Assembly: GCA_965228165.1 (NCBI GenBank)
Contig: CBDDHB010000003.1
Location: 682,001-746,000, forward strand
Origin: Oleispirillum sp965228165
GTDB taxonomy: Bacteria > Pseudomonadota > Alphaproteobacteria > Rhodospirillales > Rhodospirillaceae
DNA length: 64,000 nt
Direction of reading: 5' to 3'
The position numbers were made by a program, and so were the translations under genes. Below are positions 1-7,443 of the stretch, in pieces (position 1 is the stretch's first letter; the number at the start of each line of letters is the position of its first letter). Under the pieces are notes generated by a model. It did no database searches. It had not been told where the DNA came from and saw nothing but the letters and a program-made list of their open reading frames with translations.

Positions 1-330
1 TGGTTCGGCCTGCGCGCCGCCCTGCTGTCTCCCCGGCCCGACCCCGCCCTGGCCGCTCCTACGCCGACCCCGACCAGCCCCTACGACTCCTGCGGCGACC
101 GCCCTTGCCTCGCCGCCTGCGGCTGCGGCGCGATCTCGGCCTCCGGCTATGACCCCCGCCGCTGCCTGAACTGCCTGGAAACCGCCGCCGGACAGCACTG
201 CCTGATGAACGGCTGCCGCGCCCGCCTCGCCTGCCCGGTCGGGCGCGAATACACCTATGGCCGGGCGCAGGCGGAATTCCATATGCGCGCCTTCGTCCAG
301 AACTTCGGCCCGCTGATCCGCGACAGGTGA
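1..330 (+). CDS. 3' end of an iron-sulfur (ferredoxin-like) protein
   Basis: The frame is open from the window edge to the TGA at 328-330 (109 codons) with no start inside, so this is a gene fragment. It carries about ten cysteines grouped as CGDRPCLAACGCG, RRCLNCLE and HCLMNGCRARLACPVG, followed by the tail FHMRAFVQNF. This resembles the double-[4Fe-4S] C-terminal region of epoxyqueuosine-reductase-like ferredoxin proteins of alphaproteobacteria, in which the cysteines bind two clusters for electron transfer. The substrate or partner cannot be told from this fragment. The gene runs the same way as dapF but is separated from it by a dispersed repeat. Confidence 0.6.
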   Translation, partial: WFGLRAALLSPRPDPALAAPTPTPTSPYDSCGDRPCLAACGCGAISASGYDPRRCLNCLETAAGQHCLMNGCRARLACPVGREYTYGRAQAEFHMRAFVQNFGPLIRDR

Positions 331-334
331 CGGC

Positions 335-520
335 AAAACCAGGCCGGACGCCGCCCGGACCCCCGTTCCTTCTATTTCGCGCGCAGCGCGATACGACCCT
401 CACGCCGCGCGAAGACCGACAGCCGCTAACGCGGCGAAAAACCAGGAATGGGGTGCGCGAGGGGCCCAAGGCCCCTCGCAAGGTTTTTGCCTCCCTCGCC
501 TCCCCCGGGTTTTCCCCTGG
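335..520. repeat. MITE-like intergenic repeat, copy A
   Basis: It starts five bases after the upstream stop with AAAACCAGGCCGG and ends near GGGTTTTCCCC. The core is in reverse orientation relative to copies B, C, D and G (GCGCAGCGCGATACGACC, then CCGCTAACGCGGCG). It contains the hairpin GAGGGGCCC AA GGCCCCTC. No gene is supported in 331-554. Confidence 0.7.
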
Positions 521-554
521 ACTTCGCGGCGCGGCATCCCTTAATAGCAGGATC

Positions 555-1424
555 ATGAACAGCAGCGACACCCTTGCCGCCCTGCGGGGGCGGCCTTTCC
601 GCAAGATGCACGGGCTCGGCAACGATTTCGTGGTTTTCGACGCGCGCGCGCAGGCCCTGGCGCTGACCCCGGCGGGTGCGGCGGCGGTGGCCGACCGGCG
701 GCGCGGCGTCGGCTGCGATCAGGTGATCGCGATCGAGCCGGGCGACGCCGAGGCCGACGCCTTCATGCGGATTTTCAACGCCGACGGGTCGGAGGTTTCC
801 GCCTGCGGCAACGCCACCCGCTGCGTCGCCCGCTTGCTGATGGAGGAAAGCGGTCGCGGCGAGGCGACGCTGCGCACCCGCGCCGGGCTGATCCGCGCCG
901 CCGCTTCGGGCAACGGCGCGGTCACCGCCGACATGGGACCGGCCCGCCTGAAGTGGGACGAAATCCCCCTGGCCGAGGCCTGCGACACCCTTTCCCTGCC
1001 GCTGATGATGGGGGCGCTGGAGTATCCGGTGGGGGTGTCGATGGGCAACCCGCACGCGGTGTTCTTCGTCGCCGACGCCGAGGCGGTGGACCTGCCGACC
1101 CTGGGGCCGGTGATCGAGGTTCATCCCCTGTTTCCGGAAAAGACCAACGTCGAGGTGGTGTCCCTGGCCGGTCCCGACGCCCTGCGGATGCGGGTGTGGG
1201 AACGCGGCGTCGGCATCACCCAGGCCTGCGGCACCGGCGCCTGCGCCGCCCTGGTGGCGGCGGCGCGGCGCGGCCTGACCGGGCGCTCCGCGACGGTGGT
1301 TCTGGACGGCGGCGCGCTCTACATCCGCTGGACGGAGGACGGCCACGTCCTGATGACCGGCCCGGCCAGCCTGTCCTTCGCGGGCGCGATCGGCGACCTG
1401 GGCGAAGCGGGCCCGGCGGCATGA
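555..1424 (+). CDS. dapF: Diaminopimelate epimerase
   Basis: DapF interconverts LL- and meso-diaminopimelate in the cytoplasm, supplying meso-DAP for peptidoglycan and lysine. The 289-residue product is slightly longer than the usual 275. It shows the N-terminal KMHGLGNDF signature (about residues 17-25) and both catalytic cysteines, Cys84 in SACGNATRC and Cys225 in QACGTGACAAL. The open frame begins earlier, but that stretch lies in the intergenic repeat; the ATG at 555 has a CAGGA ribosome-binding site just upstream. Its stop overlaps the mtaB start (ATGA), so it is the first gene of a translationally coupled four-gene operon. Confidence 0.95.
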   Translation: MNSSDTLAALRGRPFRKMHGLGNDFVVFDARAQALALTPAGAAAVADRRRGVGCDQVIAIEPGDAEADAFMRIFNADGSEVSACGNATRCVARLLMEESGRGEATLRTRAGLIRAAASGNGAVTADMGPARLKWDEIPLAEACDTLSLPLMMGALEYPVGVSMGNPHAVFFVADAEAVDLPTLGPVIEVHPLFPEKTNVEVVSLAGPDALRMRVWERGVGITQACGTGACAALVAAARRGLTGRSATVVLDGGALYIRWTEDGHVLMTGPASLSFAGAIGDLGEAGPAA

Positions 1425-2689
1425 GCGGCGACGCCCACCCCCGCGTCGTCACCTTCGGCTGCCGGATGAACGCCTATGAGTCCGAGCTGATGCGCGGCCA
1501 TGCCGAGGCGGCGGGCCTGTCCGACGCGATCATCGTCAACACCTGCGCGGTGACGGCGGAGGCGGAGCGCCAGGTGCGCCAGACCATCCGCAAGCTGCAC
1601 CGCGAGAACCCGGAGGCGCGGATCGTCGTCACCGGCTGCGCCGCGCAACTCGCCCCCGAGCGCTACGCGGCGATGGAGGGGGTGACGCGCGTCCTCGGCA
1701 ACCGCGAGAAGATGGACCCCGCCGCCTATGCGCCGGACGCCGGGGAGGCGATCCGCGTCACCGACATCATGACCGCGCGGGAGACCTCCGCCCATCTGCT
1801 GGAGGGGTTCGAGGGCCGAAGCCGCGCCTTCGTCCAGGTGCAGCAGGGCTGCGACCACCGTTGCACCTTCTGCATCATTCCCTTCGCGCGCGGCCCCAAC
1901 CGCGCCCAGACGCCGGAGCGCATCGCCCGCGAAATCCGGGGGTTGATCGCGGGCGGAATTCCGGAAATCGTCCTCACCGGGGTGGACATCACCTCCTACG
2001 GCGCCGACGCGGACGGCGGGCCGGGCTTGAGCGGTCTGGTGCGTTACCTGCTGGCCGAAGTGCCCGAGATGACCCGCCTGCGGCTGACCTCCCTCGATCC
2101 GGTGGGGGTGGACGACGACCTGTTCCGCCTGCTGGTCTCCGAACCCCGGCTGCTGCCGCATCTGCACCTGTCGGTGCAGGCGGGCGACGACATGATCCTG
2201 AAGCGGATGAAGCGCCGCCACACCCGCGCCGACGTGGTCCGCCTCGCCCGCGCCTTGCGCGCCGAACGCCCCGACATCGCCATCGGCGCCGACGTCATCG
2301 CCGGATTCCCCACCGAAACCGACGCGATGTTCGAAAACGGCCTCGCCCTGATCGACGAGGCGGAAATCACCCATTTGCACGTCTTCCCCTTCTCGCCCCG
2401 TCCCGGCACCCCGGCGGCGAAAATGCCGCAGGTCAAGGGCGACGTGGTGAAGGAGCGCGCGCGACACCTGCGCGACGCCGGGGCGCGGCGGATGGAGGAA
2501 CTGCTGGAGTCCTGGGTCGGACGCGCCGCCCGGATGGTGGTGGAAAACCCCGGACAGGGCCGCACCGACCACTATCTGCCGGTCAGGTTCGACGATCCGG
2601 GCTTGACGCCCGCCGCCGCGATTGGCACCGTCGCATCCGTCGCGATCATCCGCCGCGACGCCGCCACCCTTTACGGAACCCTGGCATGA
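1421..2689 (+). CDS. mtaB: tRNA t6A37 methylthiotransferase MtaB
   Basis: MtaB is a radical-SAM enzyme that converts t6A37 of ANN-decoding tRNAs to ms2t6A. The order is a UPF0004 domain (TFGCRMN, NTCAVT, VVTGCAAQ cysteines), a radical-SAM core with C144DHRCTFC151, and a short C-terminal RNA-binding region. At 422 residues it matches the family. IIPFARGPNR follows the cluster motif and separates MtaB from MiaB and RimO. The ATG at 1421 overlaps the dapF stop and the TGA at 2687-2689 overlaps the ftsY start. Confidence 0.95.
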   Translation: MSGDAHPRVVTFGCRMNAYESELMRGHAEAAGLSDAIIVNTCAVTAEAERQVRQTIRKLHRENPEARIVVTGCAAQLAPERYAAMEGVTRVLGNREKMDPAAYAPDAGEAIRVTDIMTARETSAHLLEGFEGRSRAFVQVQQGCDHRCTFCIIPFARGPNRAQTPERIAREIRGLIAGGIPEIVLTGVDITSYGADADGGPGLSGLVRYLLAEVPEMTRLRLTSLDPVGVDDDLFRLLVSEPRLLPHLHLSVQAGDDMILKRMKRRHTRADVVRLARALRAERPDIAIGADVIAGFPTETDAMFENGLALIDEAEITHLHVFPFSPRPGTPAAKMPQVKGDVVKERARHLRDAGARRMEELLESWVGRAARMVVENPGQGRTDHYLPVRFDDPGLTPAAAIGTVASVAIIRRDAATLYGTLA

Positions 2690-3633
2690 GTGAAGAAGAA
2701 CGGCACACCCAGACCGGCTGGCTGGCCCGGCTGCGGGCGGGCCTGGCGCTGTCCTCCGCCCGCCTGGGATCGGGGCTCGGCGCCCTGTTCGGCGGCAGGC
2801 TGGACGACGCGGCGCTGGAAAGCCTGGAAGAAATCCTGATCTCCGCCGACATCGGCGTCGCCACCGCCGCCCGCCTGACCGCCGCCCTGTGCGCCCAGCG
2901 CCTGGGCCGCGACACCTCGGAAGCCGAGGTGCGCGAACTGCTGGCCGCCGAAATCGAGACCATCCTCGCCCCGGTGGCGAAGCCCCTTCCCTTCGATCCG
3001 GCGAAGAAACCCCATGTGGTCTTGGTGGTCGGGGTCAATGGCGCGGGCAAGACCACCACCATCGGCAAGATCGCCAAGCAGTTGAAGGACGAAGGTCGGG
3101 GCGTGGTGATGGCGGCGGGGGATACCTTCCGCGCTGCGGCGGTGGAACAGCTTCAGGTCTGGGGCAAACGGGTCGGCTGCCCGGTGATGGCGCGCGAAAC
3201 CGGGGCGGACGCGGCGGGCGTCGCCTTCGACGCGCTGAAGCTGGCCGCCGCGCGCAAAGACGACGTGCTGTTGATCGACACCGCCGGACGCCTGCACAAC
3301 CGCGCCGAACTGATGACCGAGCTGGAGAAAATCTCCCGCGTTTTGAAGAAGCTGGTCCCCGACGCGCCGCACACCACCCTTCTGGTCCTCGACGCCACCA
3401 CCGGCCAGAACGCCCACCATCAGGTCGACGTCTTCCGCCAGATGGTCCAGGTCGATGGCTTGGCGATGACCAAGCTGGACGGCACGGCGAAGGGCGGGGT
3501 GATCGTCGCCCTGGCGGAAAAGCACGGCCTGCCGGTGCACTTCGTCGGCGTCGGCGAGGCCGCCACCGACCTGCGCCCGTTTTCCGCCCGCGACTATGCG
3601 CGCGGCCTGATGGGGCTGCCGGAAGCGCCATGA
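2686..3633 (+). CDS. ftsY: Signal recognition particle receptor FtsY
   Basis: FtsY is the membrane-associated SRP receptor GTPase that docks ribosome-nascent-chain-SRP complexes at SecYEG. The product has 315 residues: a very short N-terminal A region, an N helical bundle, and a G domain with GVNGAGKTTT (Lys122), LIDTAGRLHN and TKLDGTAKGG. The small A region is common in alphaproteobacteria. It is coupled to mtaB upstream and recR downstream by ATGA overlaps. Confidence 0.95.
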   Translation: MSEEERHTQTGWLARLRAGLALSSARLGSGLGALFGGRLDDAALESLEEILISADIGVATAARLTAALCAQRLGRDTSEAEVRELLAAEIETILAPVAKPLPFDPAKKPHVVLVVGVNGAGKTTTIGKIAKQLKDEGRGVVMAAGDTFRAAAVEQLQVWGKRVGCPVMARETGADAAGVAFDALKLAAARKDDVLLIDTAGRLHNRAELMTELEKISRVLKKLVPDAPHTTLLVLDATTGQNAHHQVDVFRQMVQVDGLAMTKLDGTAKGGVIVALAEKHGLPVHFVGVGEAATDLRPFSARDYARGLMGLPEAP

Positions 3634-4226
3634 GCAGCGTGGAAATCGAACGGCTGATCGGATTGCTGGCGAAGCTGCCGGGCCTGGGGCCGCGCTCCGC
3701 CCGCCGCGCCGTGCTGCACTTGCTGAAAAAACGGGAAAGCCTGGGCGATCCCCTGACCCGCAGCCTGGCCGAGGTGCTGGAAGGGGTGCGCCCCTGCTCG
3801 GTCTGCGGCAACTTCGACACCACCGACCCCTGCGCCATCTGCGCCGATCCCCGCCGCGACGACGCGCTGCTGTGCGTCGTGCCCGACGTCGCCGACATCT
3901 GGGCGCTGGAGCGCACCGCCGCCTTCCATGGCCGATACCACGTGCTGGGGGGGCTGCTCTCCCCCCTCGACGGAACCGGGCCGGAAGAGCTTTCCTTCGC
4001 CGGGCTCACCGCCCGCGTCGGAAATGGAAAAGTGCGCGAGGTGATCCTCGCCCTGCCCGCCACCGTGGACGGCCAGACCACCGCCCACTACGCCGCCGAC
4101 CGGCTCTCCGGCCTCGGCGTCAAGCTCACCGTCCCCGCCCACGGCCTGCCGGTGGGGGGCGAACTGGAATTCCTCGACGACGGCACCATCGCCGCCGCGC
4201 TCCGCGCCCGCCGCAGCGTGGAATAG
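3630..4226 (+). CDS. recR: Recombination mediator RecR
   Basis: RecR works with RecO (and RecF) to load RecA on SSB-coated single-stranded DNA. The 198-residue protein has the expected helix-hairpin-helix (LPGLGPRSARR), a zinc finger starting CSVCG at residue 56, and a TOPRIM domain ending in LSPLDGTGPE. In the first TOPRIM strand the usual VVE reads VVP (Pro85), so the normally conserved Glu is absent. It closes the dapF-mtaB-ftsY-recR operon and is followed directly by a dispersed repeat that may also end transcription. Confidence 0.93.
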   Translation: MSSVEIERLIGLLAKLPGLGPRSARRAVLHLLKKRESLGDPLTRSLAEVLEGVRPCSVCGNFDTTDPCAICADPRRDDALLCVVPDVADIWALERTAAFHGRYHVLGGLLSPLDGTGPEELSFAGLTARVGNGKVREVILALPATVDGQTTAHYAADRLSGLGVKLTVPAHGLPVGGELEFLDDGTIAAALRARRSVE

Positions 4227-4229
4227 GGG

Positions 4230-4523
4230 AAAACCAGGCCGGAACCAGCCCCCGGACCCCGCACAGGGGCGCGCCCCCCTGTGAACCCATGACTTTTTTC
4301 GCCGCGCAGCGGCAATCGTCCATCACGCCGCGTGACGATTTCATCGCGCTACGCGCAAAAAACAGGAATCGGGTCTGGGGCCTAAGGCCCCAGCGGGGCC
4401 CGGGGCACGGAGAACGCCGAAGGCGTTCGTAGGGACGCCGCCAACGGCGGCGGTCCGAGGCGAAGCCGAGGATGAGGAAAACGCACAAAGCGTTTTCCGA
4501 ACAGCAGCCCCGGCCTGGTTTTC
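4230..4523. repeat. MITE-like intergenic repeat, copy B, with hairpin insert
   Basis: Left end AAAACCAGGCCGG begins four bases after the recR stop; right end CCCCGGCCTGGTTTT closes at about 4523, giving clear inverted termini. The core reads CGCCGCGCAGCGGCAATC then CATCACGCCGCGTGACG. Unlike other copies it holds about 90 extra bases (4411-4500) made of consecutive small hairpins. This element fills most of the 534-bp gap 4227-4760. Confidence 0.75.
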
Positions 4524-4587
4524 CCTCTTGACGCCCGGACTTAAATTTGCGAATCGTCAATACATCGGCATGGCCCACCGCGACGGG

Positions 4588-4640
4588 CCCGCGGGATTTG
4601 ATGGGTGCAGCTTGCGACCGCGAGACCAAACGCTAAAGCG
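4588..4640 (+). promoter_or_regulatory. Probable SAM-II riboswitch upstream of metB
   Basis: The conserved blocks of the alphaproteobacterial SAM-II (metA) element occur in order: GATTTGAT, GCTTGCG and AAACGCTAAAG. A P1 helix can form between CGCGG (4591 region) and CCGCG (4618-4622), and GCG of GCTTGCG can pair with CGC of CGCTAAAG to make the pseudoknot. The downstream leader has CGGTCT (4720-4725) that can pair with AGACCG (4752-4757) across the metB Shine-Dalgarno. Known family role: SAM binding lowers translation of methionine genes. I could not run a covariance model. Confidence 0.6.
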
Positions 4641-4760
4641 CCACAGAGCTTCCAGGCGATGTGGTCCCGAAAGACCGCGTGCGTTCGGAGGCTCGATTGT
4701 TTTCCGCTCCTCCCCATATCGGTCTTCGGGGGCGTCTCGCCCAACCGCAGGAGACCGAAG

Positions 4761-5927
4761 ATGCCGAAGTTCCGTTCCCCCCGCACCGTCGCCGCCCGCG
4801 CCGGAATCGATGCCGACGCCGCGTTCGGCGCGATCACCCCGTCCATCGTGATGTCCAGCAACTTCTCGTTCGCCGGATTCGACGCCAAGCGGACCTACGA
4901 CTACACCCGCAGCGACAACCCGACGCGCGACGCCCTGGCGGGCGCGCTTGCCGATCTGGAAGGCGGCGCGGGCGCGGTGATCGCCGCCACCGGCATGGCG
5001 GCTCTGGATCTGGCCTTCGGGTTGTGCCGGGCGGGAGACCTGATCCTGGCGCCGCACGATTGCTATGGCGGCACCCACCGCCTGCTGTCCACTCGCGCGG
5101 CGAAGGGACATTTCCGCGTCAAGTTCGCCGATTTGACCGACCCCGCCGCCCTGGACGACGCCTTCGCCGAACCGCCGCGCCTGGTGCTGATCGAAACCCC
5201 CAGCAACCCGCTGTTGCGCATCACCGACATCGCGGCGGTGGCGGCGCGGGCGCACGCGGCGAACGCCCTGGTGATCGCCGACAACACCTTCCTGTCGCCC
5301 GCGTTGCAGCGGCCCTTGGACCTGGGGGCGGACGTGGTGGTGCATTCCCTGACCAAGTACGTTAACGGCCATTCCGACGTGGTCGGCGGCGCGGTGGTGG
5401 CGAAAAGCCAAGCCCTGCACCAGGAACTGGCGGCATATGCCAACGCCACCGGCGTCACCGGCGCGCCGTTCGACAGTTGGCTGGTGCTGCGCGGCCTGCG
5501 CACCCTGCACCTGCGCATCGCCGCGCAGTGCAAGACCGCCGGAATCCTGGCGAAATTCCTGGACGCGCAACCCGCCGTGGCGCGCGTCTATTACCCCGGT
5601 CTGGCGGATCACCCCGGCCACGCCCTGGCGAAGCGCCAGCAGAAGGGCTTCGGCGCGATGCTGTCCTTCGAGCTTGCCGACGCGGACGCGGTGAAGCCCT
5701 TCGTCGCCGCGCTGACCCGCTCCGGATCGGCGTTCAGTCTGGCCGAATCGCTCGGCGGCTTCGAAAGCCTGATCGCCCATCCGGCGACGATGACCCACGC
5801 CGCGATGGACCCGGACGCGCGCACGGTGGCGGGTATCGGCGACGCCCTGCTGCGGATCTCGGTGGGGCTGGAAGACGCCGCCGACCTGAAAAAAGCGCTG
5901 AAAGCGGCGTTCCGCGCCATCGCGTGA
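4761..5927 (+). CDS. metB: Cystathionine gamma-synthase
   Basis: This is a PLP-dependent cytosolic enzyme that joins an activated homoserine with cysteine to make cystathionine, en route to methionine. The 388 residues match the length and sequence of the enterobacterial MetB type (YDYTRSDNPTRD, APHDCYGG, VHSLTKYVNGHSDVVGG with PLP Lys199, KGFGAMLSFEL). A direct sulfhydrylase role (MetZ-like) is possible but less likely. Start: ATG 4761 is preceded by GCAGGAG; the frame is open further up, but that stretch holds the riboswitch. cysK lies downstream behind its own promoter. Confidence 0.9.
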   Translation: MPKFRSPRTVAARAGIDADAAFGAITPSIVMSSNFSFAGFDAKRTYDYTRSDNPTRDALAGALADLEGGAGAVIAATGMAALDLAFGLCRAGDLILAPHDCYGGTHRLLSTRAAKGHFRVKFADLTDPAALDDAFAEPPRLVLIETPSNPLLRITDIAAVAARAHAANALVIADNTFLSPALQRPLDLGADVVVHSLTKYVNGHSDVVGGAVVAKSQALHQELAAYANATGVTGAPFDSWLVLRGLRTLHLRIAAQCKTAGILAKFLDAQPAVARVYYPGLADHPGHALAKRQQKGFGAMLSFELADADAVKPFVAALTRSGSAFSLAESLGGFESLIAHPATMTHAAMDPDARTVAGIGDALLRISVGLEDAADLKKALKAAFRAIA

Positions 5928-5933
5928 GGGACA

Positions 5934-6195
5934 ACCAGGCCGGGCTCTGCCCGGACCCGCTAGGGGCCGAAAGGCCCCTAGAACCCCATTCCTTTTTTCG
6001 CCGCGTCAGCGGCAATCATCCATCACGCCGCGTGATCGTCTTATCGCGCTACGCGCAAAAACAAACCTCATGGGATCAAAGGGGATTGGAACCCCGGTCC
6101 CCGCAGGGGACAAATCGCCCCGGTGGGGCGATTTGAGGGTGGAAATCCCCCGGAGGGAAGCCCCTATGCGGGTCCGGGCGGGGCCCGGCCTTCCC
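5934..6195. repeat. MITE-like intergenic repeat, copy C
   Basis: Begins ACAACCAGGCCGGGC shortly after the metB stop and contains the full core CGCCGCGTCAGCGGCAATC then CATCACGCCGCGTGATCG. The right end reads GGGGCCCGGCCTTCCCC and lacks the terminal GGTTTT. Extra palindromes are inserted, including AAATCGCCCC / GGGGCGATTT (6112-6134). It fills the first two thirds of the gap before cysK. Confidence 0.7.
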
Positions 6196-6249
6196 CTTGG
6201 CCCTTTTCCTATTTATACATTTTTTATATGTTATATAAAATTATTTCTA

Positions 6250-6278
6250 TTGACGAAATGTGAAATAGGGATTATCTC
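6250..6278 (+). promoter_or_regulatory. Predicted cysK promoter
   Basis: A strikingly AT-rich stretch (6205-6265) in an otherwise GC-rich region ends in TTGACG (6250-6255), 17 bases, then TATCTC (6273-6278). This fits a sigma-70 type promoter with an AT-rich upstream element and would give a leader of about 30 bases before the cysK ATG. Confidence 0.5.
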
Positions 6279-6316
6279 CCACTCCAGGACGCAACATCGA
6301 TGACGTGACACCCATC

Positions 6317-7273
6317 ATGAGCCGCATTTTCACCGACAACGCCCAATCCATCGGCCGCACCCCCCTGGTTCGTCTGAACCGCGTGGTGTCCGGCAAGGCG
6401 ACGGTTCTGGGGAAGATCGAGGGGCGCAACCCCGCCTATTCGGTGAAGTGCCGCCTGGGCGCCGCCCTGGTCTGGGATGCGGAAAAGAAGGGTCTGCTGG
6501 GCCCGGACGTGGAAATCGTCGAGCCGACCTCGGGCAACACCGGCATCGCCTTGGCCTACGTCGCCGCCGCCAGGGGCTACAAGCTGACCCTGCTGATGCC
6601 CGAGACGATGAGCCTGGAACGCCGCCGGGTTCTGAAGTTCCTCGGCGCCAACCTGATCCTCACCCCCGGGGCGGAAGGAATGGCGGGCGCGGTGCGCCGG
6701 GCGGAAGAGATCGCCGCCTCCGACCCCAAACGCTATTACCTGCCGCAGCAGTTCCAGAACCCGGCCAATCCGGCGATCCACGAGGCCACCACCGGCCCGG
6801 AAATCTGGGAAGACACCGACGGCGCCGTCGACGTTCTGGTCTCCGGCGTCGGCACCGGAGGCACGATCACCGGCATCTCGCGTTTCATCAAGAAGAGCAA
6901 GGGCAAGGCGATCGTCTCGGTCGCGGTGGAACCGGAGGCCAGCCCGGTCATCGGCCAGTTCCTGAAGGGCGAGACGCTGAAGCCCGGCCCGCACAAGATT
7001 CAGGGCATCGGCGCGGGGTTCATTCCCGGCGCCCTCGATACCTCGATCATCGACCGGGTGGAAGCGGTGGACAACGACGCGGCGGTGGACTTCGCCCGCC
7101 GCCTGGGGCGCGAGGAAGGCATCCTTGCCGGCATCTCCTCCGGCGCGGCGGTGGCGGCGGCGGCCAAGCTGGCCGACGATCCGGCCTTCGCCGGAAAGAC
7201 CATCGTCGTCATCCTGCCCGACGCCGGGGAACGCTATCTCTCCTCGGTCCTGTTCGAGGGCATCGAGACCTGA
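6317..7273 (+). CDS. cysK: Cysteine synthase A
   Basis: O-acetylserine sulfhydrylase makes cysteine from O-acetylserine and sulfide with PLP. The 318-residue protein is very close to the enterobacterial CysK type: RNPAYSVKCRLG (PLP Lys44), EPTSGNTGIALAYVAAARG, GVGTGGTITG and the C-terminal GISSGAAVAAA. A GTG twelve bases upstream is in frame, but MSRIFTDNAQSIGRTPL matches the family N-terminus. Being downstream of metB, the pair links cysteine supply to methionine synthesis, though cysK has its own promoter and terminator. Confidence 0.93.
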   Translation: MSRIFTDNAQSIGRTPLVRLNRVVSGKATVLGKIEGRNPAYSVKCRLGAALVWDAEKKGLLGPDVEIVEPTSGNTGIALAYVAAARGYKLTLLMPETMSLERRRVLKFLGANLILTPGAEGMAGAVRRAEEIAASDPKRYYLPQQFQNPANPAIHEATTGPEIWEDTDGAVDVLVSGVGTGGTITGISRFIKKSKGKAIVSVAVEPEASPVIGQFLKGETLKPGPHKIQGIGAGFIPGALDTSIIDRVEAVDNDAAVDFARRLGREEGILAGISSGAAVAAAAKLADDPAFAGKTIVVILPDAGERYLSSVLFEGIET

Positions 7274-7300
7274 TTTCCCTTCTTCTCCCGACCCAGGTTC

Positions 7301-7328
7301 AAGGGCCGCCCCACCGGGCGGCCCTTGG
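7301..7328 (+). terminator. Rho-independent terminator after cysK
   Basis: Perfect stem AAGGGCCGCCC, loop CACC, GGGCGGCCCTT, then GGTTTATC. The same hairpin occurs after the chemoreceptor gene at 9641-9667. Confidence 0.75.
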
Positions 7329-7340
7329 TTTATCAATCGC

Positions 7341-7365
7341 GAAGGTTTTCCATCGTAAAACCTTC
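7341..7365. other. Perfect 9-bp hairpin before chemoreceptor gene
   Basis: GAAGGTTTT (7341-7349) and AAAACCTTC (7357-7365) form a perfect inverted repeat around CCATCGT. It lies between the cysK terminator and the chemoreceptor start. It could be a second terminator or a regulator site; the sequence does not decide. Confidence 0.4.
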
Positions 7366-7443
7366 ATATTTGTAGGGGAATAACCACTTTCAGGTCATAA
7401 GGGGGCACGAAGTCCCCAAGCGCATCATCGGGAGCACCGTGAA

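Noticed and set aside
4605..4760. Extended N-terminus of MetB from the upstream in-frame ATG
   Set aside because: This stretch contains the riboswitch-like element and does not match the family; ATG 4761 has a good ribosome site.
6070..6303. 77-codon ORF before cysK
   Set aside because: It lies in repeat copy C and the AT-rich promoter stretch and has no family features.
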